The position numbers were made by a program, and so were the translations under genes. The notes beneath the pieces were generated by a model. It did not search any database. It saw nothing but the letters and a program-made list of their open reading frames with translations, and was not told where the DNA came from. 64,000 nt of DNA from Luteolibacter algae (GTDB lineage Bacteria; Verrucomicrobiota; Verrucomicrobiia; Verrucomicrobiales; Akkermansiaceae), in assembly GCF_042683045.1 (NCBI RefSeq), contig NZ_JBHUIT010000001.1, positions 186,001-250,000 of the forward strand. The letters run 5' to 3'. This document shows, piece after piece, positions 54,842 to 62,871 of this stretch (position 1 is the first letter of the stretch; the number at the start of each line of letters is the position of its first letter).

Positions 54842-56338
54842 ATGATCTCTGCTTTTGCGAATACATGGAAAATTCCCGAACTACGGGACAGAATTCTCTT
54901 CACCCTGGCTCTCATCGTTATTGTCCGTCTCGGCGTTCATCTTACCCTTCCGGGCGTAGATGCGACCGTGATCAAGGCATGGCTCGATAGTGTAGCGAAA
55001 CAAGACCCCAGTAGTCCGAGCGGGGGAATGACCGCATTGTTAACGGTGTTCTCCGGAGGTGGTCTCACGCAGGCTGGAGTATTTGCACTGGGCATCATGC
55101 CTTACATCTCCGCATCCATTATGGTGCAGTTGATGACAGCGATCGTTCCTAAGTTTTCCCGTCTTGCCCGTGAAGACGGCGGACGTCAGAAAATTACTCA
55201 ATATACCCGTTATATCACGATCGTTATCGCGATCGTCCAAGGCTATTTCGTGGCAAAGTCACTGACTATACCGCAAAACATTCCATATATGGCTGGAATT
55301 GAGAACTTTGGCGTTCTCGTTCCCAATCCTACCGCAGGCTGGTTCGCTCTTACGGTTCTCACCATCGTTGCTGGAACGATTCTGTTGATGTGGATTGGCG
55401 ACCAGATGACCGAGAAGGGCATCGGAAATGGTATTTCGATTATCATCACAGTTAATATTATTTCCGCCTTGCCGGGCGCATTGATCCAAGCATGGGGCTA
55501 TTTCACCTCCGGTGATCCTTTCCGTGCAATGATGATGGTTGTAATGATTGTGCTGCTCCTCGTGGTTATTGCTGGAACGATCGCGATTACCCAAGCCCAA
55601 CGAAAGATTGCTGTCCAATATGCGAAACGTGTTGTCGGGCGTAAACAATTTGGCGGTCAGACGCAGTATTTGCCTTTGAAAGTCAATTATGCAGGTGTGA
55701 TGCCGATCATTTTCGCTTCCGCTGTGCTCTCACTACCTCCAATGATGCTCCAATGGTTTTTCTCGGGGCAACCATGGGCGACGAATCTCTATGGCGAACT
55801 TGTAGGCGGTGGAATGTGGTATTACATCCTCGGCGGTATTGGAATCTTCCTGTTCTCCTACTTCTGGGTGGCCATGATGTTCCAACCTTCCCAGATTGCG
55901 GAGGATCTCAAGCGCAATGGTGGATATATCCCTGGGGTTCGACCAGGGAAGCCGACGGCTGATTTCCTGGATTTCACAATGACGCGTCTCACTTTCGCCG
56001 GTGCGTTGTTCCTTGCCGCGCTGTTCTTCCTTCCCGCGTTGATTGGCAAAGTTGTTGGTCTGCCACCTGGCTCACTTGTCCTCCACTTTTTCGGCGGAAC
56101 TTCGCTTCTGATTATGGTCGGCGTGGTGCTTGATGTGATGCGGCAAGTTGAAACACACCTTCTGCAAAAGCACTACGATGGCTTTTTGCGGAAAGGTAAG
56201 CTCAAAGGCCGCTACGACCGTTTGGGCAATCAAAACAACGCAGCACCCCGTAACGCGATTGTTTATTTGTGGACTGTGATTGCGATTCTTATCGTTCTCG
56301 GAATCACCGCCTACATCTATAAGCAAACGCACGCTTAA
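54842..56338 (+). CDS. secY: Preprotein translocase subunit SecY
   Basis: A 498-residue channel protein with ten hydrophobic segments. 'RILFTLALIVIVRLGVHLTLPGVD' is the first helix, and 'GIMPYISASIMVQLM' is the second helix/pore region. Length is a little above E. coli SecY (443), the extra mostly in loops. A strong terminator follows. Confidence 0.97.
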   Translation: MISAFANTWKIPELRDRILFTLALIVIVRLGVHLTLPGVDATVIKAWLDSVAKQDPSSPSGGMTALLTVFSGGGLTQAGVFALGIMPYISASIMVQLMTAIVPKFSRLAREDGGRQKITQYTRYITIVIAIVQGYFVAKSLTIPQNIPYMAGIENFGVLVPNPTAGWFALTVLTIVAGTILLMWIGDQMTEKGIGNGISIIITVNIISALPGALIQAWGYFTSGDPFRAMMMVVMIVLLLVVIAGTIAITQAQRKIAVQYAKRVVGRKQFGGQTQYLPLKVNYAGVMPIIFASAVLSLPPMMLQWFFSGQPWATNLYGELVGGGMWYYILGGIGIFLFSYFWVAMMFQPSQIAEDLKRNGGYIPGVRPGKPTADFLDFTMTRLTFAGALFLAALFFLPALIGKVVGLPPGSLVLHFFGGTSLLIMVGVVLDVMRQVETHLLQKHYDGFLRKGKLKGRYDRLGNQNNAAPRNAIVYLWTVIAILIVLGITAYIYKQTHA

Positions 56339-56349
56339 TGTTTCTTTAT

Positions 56350-56381
56350 CCCGGCGTGTTTGACACGTCGGGATTTTTTTT
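56350..56381 (+). terminator. Strong rho-independent terminator after secY
   Basis: CCCGGCGTGT and ACACGTCGGG pair (one G-T) around a three-base loop, then eight T. It starts 12 bases after the secY stop, so adk and map probably have a separate promoter or depend on read-through. Confidence 0.9.
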
Positions 56382-56410
56382 GTTCGGAATTCCAAGCGCT
56401 TCATCTGCTT

Positions 56411-57064
56411 ATGAGACTTGTTCTACTTGGCCCACCTGCTTCTGGAAAGGGAACCCAGGGCCGTTTTCTTGCCAAAGAACTGGGGCTTGATTATCTCAGC
56501 ACAGGAGCGTTGCTTCGCGAAAGTATAGAGAACGGGACCGAGCTTGGCATTGCGGCAAAGCCGATTCTGGCCCGTGGTGGTTACCTTCCGGATGAGCTCA
56601 TGCAGCCTTTGATCGTCGCCTGGCTGGAAGAGAACAATTCTTCCGAGGGGTGGATTTTGGATGGTTTTCCTCGCAGTCTCGCGCAGGCGGAGTTTCTTGA
56701 GGAATGGATGGCATCGCACAATTCGGCTCTCGATGCGGCGATTTCATTGGAGGTTCCGTTCGAAGAGCTTCTGAAAAGAATAGTGGAGAGGGTAGAATGT
56801 CCTGATTGCCGGTGGACGGGACAGGAAAGGGAGTTGTCCGCCCAGAACAGGTGCCCGGAATGCGGAGGGATGGCAAGCTCACGTGCGGACGATGATGAAG
56901 CGAATTTCAGAAATCGGTTTGCGGAGTTTGAGCAGCTTACACTTCCCGCCATTGATTACTATTCAAAGCGGGGTAAGCTGATCCGCGTCTTATCAAGCGC
57001 CCCGAAGGAGAGCGTTTCACGCACTCTACTTAATAGCGTGTTCCGCTCGACGGAAACGGCTTGA
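56411..57064 (+). CDS. adk: Adenylate kinase with zinc-binding lid
   Basis: A 217-residue kinase interconverting ATP, ADP and AMP. The P-loop is 'LLGPPASGKGTQG' near the start and 'DGFPRS' binds AMP. The lid carries Cys-Pro-x-Cys and Cys-Pro-x-Cys (in 'VECPDCRW' and 'RCPECGG'), four cysteines that should bind zinc, as in many Gram-positive enzymes. ATG 56411 follows the terminator by 29 bases. Confidence 0.95.
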   Translation: MRLVLLGPPASGKGTQGRFLAKELGLDYLSTGALLRESIENGTELGIAAKPILARGGYLPDELMQPLIVAWLEENNSSEGWILDGFPRSLAQAEFLEEWMASHNSALDAAISLEVPFEELLKRIVERVECPDCRWTGQERELSAQNRCPECGGMASSRADDDEANFRNRFAEFEQLTLPAIDYYSKRGKLIRVLSSAPKESVSRTLLNSVFRSTETA

Positions 57065-57123
57065 TAAGCTAAGCAGCAGCGGCAGTTTCCCGTTGAAGCA
57101 CCGATTTTAAATTTTCTTCTACT

Positions 57124-57933
57124 ATGCGAGTTCGTATCCCAATCAAATCGCCCAAAGAAATCGACCGCATGCGCGAGTCTGGCAGAATTGCTTCTGAAAT
57201 CCTTCAAAAGCTGGCCGCCGAGGTAAAACCGGGCACAACTACGAAGCAAATTGATGACTATGCGGCGGATTTGATGGATCAGAATGATTGCCGGAGCGCG
57301 TTTCTTGGTTATCGGGGATTTCCCGGACAAACGTGCATTTCCATCAATGAAGAGGTGGTGCACGGCATTGGCGGCCCAAGGGTTATCCAGCCTGGTGATA
57401 TTCTGAAAATCGATGTTGGAATTATCAAGAGTGGTTTTATCGGAGATAATGCGACGACTGTGGCTTGCGGCGAGATTCCCCTGGAGACCAAACGGCTCTT
57501 GGCCGTGACTGAACAATCGCTTTATGAAGCAATCTCAAAAGCCAAGCCGGGCCGCAAACTTGCGGATCTGTGCGGTGCCGTTGCAGAGTATGCGGAGCCA
57601 TTCGGCTTCACCATTGTGCGTGAATTCGTCGGACATGGTGTAGGGCGTAAGTTACATGAAGAGCCTAATGTTCCCAACTATCGGCCACGGGGAAAAACGC
57701 CAACTCTGATGCCTGGAATGACTCTCGCCATTGAGCCGATGATCAATGCAGGTGTTCCGGAAGTCCGAATTTTGGATGATGGATGGACTGTGATCACAGC
57801 GGATCGCAAGCCTTCCGCCCATTTTGAGCATACGGTTTTGATCACTCACGGAGAACCTGAGATCCTGACAAACCGGCCTCGCCTGGCACTTCCCGAGCAG
57901 CTCGGCATCCCGGAGCTTGTCGCTCCGTTTTAG
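57124..57933 (+). CDS. map: Methionine aminopeptidase, type I
   Basis: A 269-residue enzyme that removes initiator Met. Metal ligands are visible: Asp in 'KIDVGI', Asp in 'GDNATT', His in 'GHGVGRKLHE', Glu in 'IEPM' and Glu in 'FEHTV'. Length is typical. It lies 59 bases after adk. In many bacteria infA and rpsM follow, but here lepA follows. Confidence 0.96.
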   Translation: MRVRIPIKSPKEIDRMRESGRIASEILQKLAAEVKPGTTTKQIDDYAADLMDQNDCRSAFLGYRGFPGQTCISINEEVVHGIGGPRVIQPGDILKIDVGIIKSGFIGDNATTVACGEIPLETKRLLAVTEQSLYEAISKAKPGRKLADLCGAVAEYAEPFGFTIVREFVGHGVGRKLHEEPNVPNYRPRGKTPTLMPGMTLAIEPMINAGVPEVRILDDGWTVITADRKPSAHFEHTVLITHGEPEILTNRPRLALPEQLGIPELVAPF

Positions 57934-58030
57934 GTGACGAGAATTGATTTTGTTGATTTAGTTTGAGTCCGCCGATACATGACGCGGACGAAGACGTCCC
58001 GCCTTCATCGAGAAATCCTGATTTTTTTCC

Positions 58031-59830
58031 ATGTCCACAGAACTGACCCGCAATTTCTCCATTATTGCTCACATCGATCACGGTAAAACCACGCTCTCCG
58101 ACCGTCTTATGGAGGTAACGAGCACCGTGACGATGCGGGAAACCTCTGCTCAGCAGCTCGATTCCATGGATCTCGAGCGGGAAAAAGGGATCACGATCAA
58201 ATCGCACCCCGTTGCGATGCAGTATAAGGCAAAGGATGGAAAGACCTACAAACTGAATTTGCTCGATACACCAGGGCACGTTGATTTCTCCTACGAGGTT
58301 TCCCGGGCGCTTGCCGCATGTGAAGGTGCGATTTTAATGGTCGATGCTGCCCAAGGCGTGGAAGCGCAGACGGTGGCAAATTTACATTTGGCAGAGCAGC
58401 AGAATTTAAAAATCATTCCGGTTCTTAATAAAATCGACCTGCCAGCTGCCGACGTGCCGAAGTGCAAGAGACAGCTTGAGGATATCTTATGCATTCCTGA
58501 GGATGATTGCATCCCAGCCTCGGCAAAAGCAGGTATCGGAATTGAAGAAATTCTTGAAGCGATCATTGCCCGCGTGCCGGCACCGGTGGAAAATCCGGAT
58601 AAGATCCTGCGTGCGACAGTCTTCGATTCCCTCTACAATACCTACCGCGGTGTCGTATCATATGTCCGTATTTTTTCCGGAACGATCAAACGCGGGCAAA
58701 GGGTGAAATTGTTCGCCACCTCGAAAACGTATGAGATCAAGGAGGTTGGCATTTTTACACCGAAAATGACCGCATGCGATATCCTTTCCGCAGGTGATGT
58801 GGGCTATGTGATCGCAAATATGAAATCTGCGAGTGAAGTAAAGATCGGTGATACCATGACCGATTCCACACATCCGTGTTCTGAGCCTCTTCCAGGCTAT
58901 AAAGAGATTCAGCCGATGGTCTTTTCGGGGATTTATCCGGTCGATTCCTCGGACTATGAGCAATTGAAAACCGCGATGGGTAAGCTGCAAATCAATGATC
59001 CGGCGTTCACGTTTTCCCAGGAAAGCTCGACAGCACTTGGCTTTGGATTCCGCTGTGGTTTCCTTGGTCTATTGCACATGGAAATCATCCAGGAGCGGCT
59101 TCGGCGTGAGTTTGATATGGATGTGATATCCACGTATCCATCGGTAATTTACCATGTCGATCTTACGGATGGGACAGAAGTTATCGTAGATAATCCAACG
59201 TTGTTTCCGGAGGCTCAGGTGATCCAGGAAATCCGCGAGCCGATTGTGAATGTCTATATCATGGTTCCGGGAGAATACATCGGAGACATGATGCAACTGG
59301 TTCTTGAAAAACGCGGTGAAGTCACCAACACGGAAACCATCGATGACATGCGGGTCATGCTTTCATGCGTTCTTCCGCTTTCCGAGATTCTTGTCGATTT
59401 CAACGACAAATTGAAATCGCAAACCAAGGGATATGGTTCCATGGACTACGAACATGCAGGTTACCGTGCTGCGAAGATGGTAAAAATGGACATGCTCATT
59501 GCCGGAGATCCGGTGGAGGCGTTTTCGACCATTGTGCATCGGGATAAAGCGGAAGGCTACGGGAGAAGACTTGCGGAGCGTCTGAAAGAAGTCATTCCCT
59601 CCCATCTTTTCGTGGTGGCGATCCAGGCTGCCGTAGGCGGGAAAATAGTGGCGCGGGAATCCATTTCCGCGATGCGTAAAAATGTGACTGCGAAATGTTA
59701 CGGCGGAGATATTTCCCGTAAGAGAAAACTTCTCGAAAAACAGAAAGAAGGAAAAAAGAAGATGAAGATGTTCGGGAAAGTGAACATTCCCCAAGATGCC
59801 TTTATCAAAGTTCTTAAAAGCAGCGATTGA
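58031..59830 (+). CDS. lepA: Elongation factor 4 (LepA)
   Basis: A 599-residue GTPase that acts on stalled or translocated ribosomes. G1 is 'AHIDHGKTTLSD' (residues 13-24), 'EREKGITIKSH' is G2 and 'DTPGHVDF' is G3. The C-terminal LepA domain ends 'KMKMFGKVNIPQDAFIKVLK'. Standard length. No other translation gene flanks it downstream. Confidence 0.97.
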   Translation: MSTELTRNFSIIAHIDHGKTTLSDRLMEVTSTVTMRETSAQQLDSMDLEREKGITIKSHPVAMQYKAKDGKTYKLNLLDTPGHVDFSYEVSRALAACEGAILMVDAAQGVEAQTVANLHLAEQQNLKIIPVLNKIDLPAADVPKCKRQLEDILCIPEDDCIPASAKAGIGIEEILEAIIARVPAPVENPDKILRATVFDSLYNTYRGVVSYVRIFSGTIKRGQRVKLFATSKTYEIKEVGIFTPKMTACDILSAGDVGYVIANMKSASEVKIGDTMTDSTHPCSEPLPGYKEIQPMVFSGIYPVDSSDYEQLKTAMGKLQINDPAFTFSQESSTALGFGFRCGFLGLLHMEIIQERLRREFDMDVISTYPSVIYHVDLTDGTEVIVDNPTLFPEAQVIQEIREPIVNVYIMVPGEYIGDMMQLVLEKRGEVTNTETIDDMRVMLSCVLPLSEILVDFNDKLKSQTKGYGSMDYEHAGYRAAKMVKMDMLIAGDPVEAFSTIVHRDKAEGYGRRLAERLKEVIPSHLFVVAIQAAVGGKIVARESISAMRKNVTAKCYGGDISRKRKLLEKQKEGKKKMKMFGKVNIPQDAFIKVLKSSD

Positions 59831-59838
59831 TGGCTGTC

Positions 59839-59864
59839 ATCCGGCCGCTCAAACGGATTTTTTT
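59839..59864 (+). terminator. Short hairpin with T-run after lepA
   Basis: ATCCG pairs with CGGAT across ten bases and is followed by seven T. The stem is only five pairs, so this is a moderate candidate. Confidence 0.4.
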
Positions 59865-59950
59865 CCGATGTCGGCCGATGCCCAATGGGAACTCCTTCAA
59901 CCTCCATCCAAGGTGTTGCGCCGTGGATGGATGTGCGGCAGTCTTAACCC

Positions 59951-62068
59951 GTGACAGAGGAGCAAGGTAAAAGAAAGGGGTTGATCAAGACGCCGACGGC
60001 GGCTTTGAAGGAGTATTTCGGTTTCTCCAAATTTCTGGATGGTCAGGAAGAAGTCATTTCGGAGATTGTTTCGGGGAAGGATGGATTGGTGGTCATGCCG
60101 ACTGGCGGCGGTAAATCGCTCTGCTTCCAGATTCCGGCTTTGTGCTTCCCGGGTGTGACGCTGGTCATTTCTCCTCTGATCGCTCTGATGAAAGACCAGG
60201 TAGATGCTCTCGTGACCAGAGGGGTTTCCGCCACCTTGATTAATTCAACCCTCTCGTGGCCCGAGCAGAAGGAGCGGCTGGATGGTATGCGACGCGGCGA
60301 GTTCAAGCTCGTTTACGTGGCTCCGGAGCGATTCCGCGCGGAGAGTTTTCTAAACGCCTTGCGTGATGTGGAAGTATCCCTTTTTGCAATTGATGAAGCT
60401 CACTGTCTTTCCCAGTGGGGACATGATTTCCGCCCGGACTATCTTCGCCTGGGAAAATCCTTGGAAAAAATCGGGCGCCCGCAATGTGTTGCGCTCACTG
60501 CTACTGCTACTCCAGTAGTTCGGAACGATATCAAAAATGTCCTGAAGCTCCGTCAACCTTTCGAACGGGTCAGCGGGTTCTCCCGGCCGAATCTATCGCT
60601 GGCGATTACCGCCGTGGATAAGGCTGCCCATAAGGATGAGCGCATCCGGGCGATCATTTCCGCCCACAAAACCGGAATTATCTATTGTGCAACCCGGAAG
60701 AAGGTGGATTTGGTTTCCGAAACTCTCGCGAGCTGGGGGGTGAAATGTATCTCCTATCACGGAGGTATGAGCGACTCGGAGCGGGTAAAGGCACAGGAAA
60801 TTTTCATCTCGAAAAAAGTCGGTATAGCTGTGGCTACGAATGCCTTCGGGATGGGGATCGATCGGGGCGACGTTAGATTCGTCATTCATTATGAAATTCC
60901 CGGAAGTGTGGAGGCATACTATCAGGAGGCCGGGCGAGCGGGACGCGATGGAGAGGCTGCGGTATGTGAAATGCTATTCAATTATGCGGATACGAGAACC
61001 CAGGAATTCTTTATAGATGGAGCAAACCCGTCTGCAGCTGTAATCCGGCAGATTTATCAATACCTGCTTAATGAAGCGGATGATAATCATGAGGTATTCC
61101 GCACTCTCGAGGATATCGCGGAGAATGCCGATGTTAAAAATACAATGGCGGTGGGTAGCGGCCTGACGATACTGGCTCGTGGCGGATTTATAGAACGTTT
61201 TGATGTGCAGGGCAGACGAATGCGGGGAACCCGTTTACTCAAGCCGGATCTTCTTACTAGGAATTTAGTATTAGATGAAAGCGCGATTGAGGAGAAGGAT
61301 GCCCGCGATCGGGAGAAGCTCAAAGCGATGGTTGAAATGTGTTATTCGCGGAGCTGTCGCCAGCAGTGGATCCTGACGTATTTCGGCGAGGAAGATACTT
61401 CACCCTGCGGAAACTGTGACATGTGTCGTGACCGGAGCGCGGGTGATTATCGGGCGCCGACCGCGGAGGAGCGGTTGATGGTGAGAAAGGCTCTCAGCGG
61501 AGTAGCCCGCATGTCCAGGCGGGGAGCGAATGGTTGGGAAGGGAAATTTGGAAAGGGAAGGATTATCCAGATGCTTGCCGGAAGTAAGTCCCAGGAAATT
61601 TTGACGGCTAAGCTCGATCAGCTTTCCACCTATGGGCTATTGGCCGATAAGACGACCGGCTATCTCAATAGTCTCTTCCGCTCGCTGGCGGACGAGGGAT
61701 TGGTGATAACAATTACCGGCGATTATCCGCTGATGACCCTTTCCGCCAAGGGTGAAAGAGTGATGTCCGGAAAAGAGGAATTCCAGCTCAAGTGGCCGGG
61801 CGAGACTGCAAAGCCGGTCGGTTTGGATGAAAAAGATTTTGATCCGCAGCTATTTGGGATGTTGAAGGATCTGCGATACAAATTGGCCAAGCAAGAAGGG
61901 GTGCCCCAATATCTTATCTTCTCGAACAAAGTGCTTGAGGCGCTGACAAAATATCTACCGTCTGATGCTCAATCCGCGCTGACCATTCCTGGCATCGGCG
62001 AAGGCAAGGCCCAAACCTATCTGCCTCCGTTTTTGGAAATGATCCGCACTTTCCAAGCGATGAAATAA
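59951..62068 (+). CDS. recQ: ATP-dependent DNA helicase RecQ
   Basis: A 705-residue helicase starting at GTG. Walker A is 'MPTGGGKSLCFQ' (Lys55) and the DEAH box is 'IDEAHCLSQWGHDFRPDY'. Zinc-binding cysteines are in 'CYSRSCRQQW' and 'CGNCDMCRD', followed by the RQC winged helix. An HRDC domain ends the protein ('GVPQYLIFSNKVLEALTKYLP', 'IPGIGEGKAQTYLPPFLEMI'). It unwinds 3'-5' in recombination and repair. Convergent with the RodZ-like gene, ending only 5 bases from it. Confidence 0.96.
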   Translation: MTEEQGKRKGLIKTPTAALKEYFGFSKFLDGQEEVISEIVSGKDGLVVMPTGGGKSLCFQIPALCFPGVTLVISPLIALMKDQVDALVTRGVSATLINSTLSWPEQKERLDGMRRGEFKLVYVAPERFRAESFLNALRDVEVSLFAIDEAHCLSQWGHDFRPDYLRLGKSLEKIGRPQCVALTATATPVVRNDIKNVLKLRQPFERVSGFSRPNLSLAITAVDKAAHKDERIRAIISAHKTGIIYCATRKKVDLVSETLASWGVKCISYHGGMSDSERVKAQEIFISKKVGIAVATNAFGMGIDRGDVRFVIHYEIPGSVEAYYQEAGRAGRDGEAAVCEMLFNYADTRTQEFFIDGANPSAAVIRQIYQYLLNEADDNHEVFRTLEDIAENADVKNTMAVGSGLTILARGGFIERFDVQGRRMRGTRLLKPDLLTRNLVLDESAIEEKDARDREKLKAMVEMCYSRSCRQQWILTYFGEEDTSPCGNCDMCRDRSAGDYRAPTAEERLMVRKALSGVARMSRRGANGWEGKFGKGRIIQMLAGSKSQEILTAKLDQLSTYGLLADKTTGYLNSLFRSLADEGLVITITGDYPLMTLSAKGERVMSGKEEFQLKWPGETAKPVGLDEKDFDPQLFGMLKDLRYKLAKQEGVPQYLIFSNKVLEALTKYLPSDAQSALTIPGIGEGKAQTYLPPFLEMIRTFQAMK

Positions 62069-62072
62069 ACCG

Positions 62073-62681
62073 CTACTCCCGGACAGGAATAGCTCGCGGA
62101 GCGGGCTCCGAGATGCTCCGGACAATGGATTGGACGTCCCTATCTACAGGATCGGTCTCCTTTGTTACTTCTTCGGAATTTTCCGTGGGAGCCGGCTCCG
62201 GCTTTTCTACAACGATTTTGGATTGCGGATCCTCTCCTTCCGAAAGTGAACTGTCAAATTTCTCGAACAATTTAAAGCCTCCCCAAATCAATGCTCCGGT
62301 AAAGACGACCAACCAGATAGCTGCAAACGCACCATTTGAGTTACTGTCCTTGCGCTTTTCCCGTGGCGGAGCCATAGGCACCGGATCGCTTAAATCAATA
62401 AAAGCCTCGATCTGGCCGTCAATCATTGTGGCGGGAACCAGATCATCCAGCCACGGATCCACATCGGCACCTATATATTCACTATATTGGCGTAAAAAGC
62501 TTTTTGCATAAAGTGGACTTGAAAAGAAACCAAAGTTTTCGCTCTCCAATGCCTCAACCACGGCACGAGGCATTTTAGCAAGGTATACGGCATCATCGAC
62601 AGTGATACCTGCCGCTTCGCGTGCGCTACGCAATCGATCTCCGAGACTTTCTTCCATTACCTTCAAGCTTTCCGTATGCAT
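62073..62681 (-). CDS. RodZ-like helix-turn-helix membrane protein
   Basis: A 202-residue protein. The N-terminal HTH_25 helix-turn-helix is 'LGDRLRSAREAAGITVDDAVYLAKMPRAVVEALES', typical of RodZ, which anchors MreB. 'YAKSFLRQYSEYIGADVDPWL' continues that domain. One membrane helix ('GAFAAIWLVVFTGALIWGGF') is followed by an acidic/Pro periplasmic region, but no clear DUF4115 domain. Start at ATG 62681 is chosen over TTG 62708; ATG 62657 is also possible. Confidence 0.78.
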   Translation of the reverse strand: MHTESLKVMEESLGDRLRSAREAAGITVDDAVYLAKMPRAVVEALESENFGFFSSPLYAKSFLRQYSEYIGADVDPWLDDLVPATMIDGQIEAFIDLSDPVPMAPPREKRKDSNSNGAFAAIWLVVFTGALIWGGFKLFEKFDSSLSEGEDPQSKIVVEKPEPAPTENSEEVTKETDPVDRDVQSIVRSISEPAPRAIPVRE

Positions 62682-62778
62682 CAAAGCGCATCTTTTCTCG
62701 TTATGCAACTTATCGTGGGTTCTGAATGTGAATTCCTTTAATAAAATTCACAGAATCCTCCGGTCGGCCGAAATACTT

Positions 62779-62795
62779 GTAATTACAGTAATTAC
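62779..62795. promoter_or_regulatory. Two tandem GTAATTAC palindromes
   Basis: The eight-base palindrome GTAATTAC occurs twice, separated by one A, in the 190-base divergent region between the RodZ-like gene and bamA. It may be an operator for either. Confidence 0.35.
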
Positions 62796-62871
62796 CTGAG
62801 GTATTTACGCGCTATTGGTCTTGACGCAGAGGCCATGGGGCAGGCTTTATCTGTGCGACATCAATTTCATT

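Noticed and set aside
57967..57989. GTCCGC/GCGGAC hairpin between map and lepA as a terminator
   Set aside because: The stem is only six pairs with an 11-base loop and no T-run follows.
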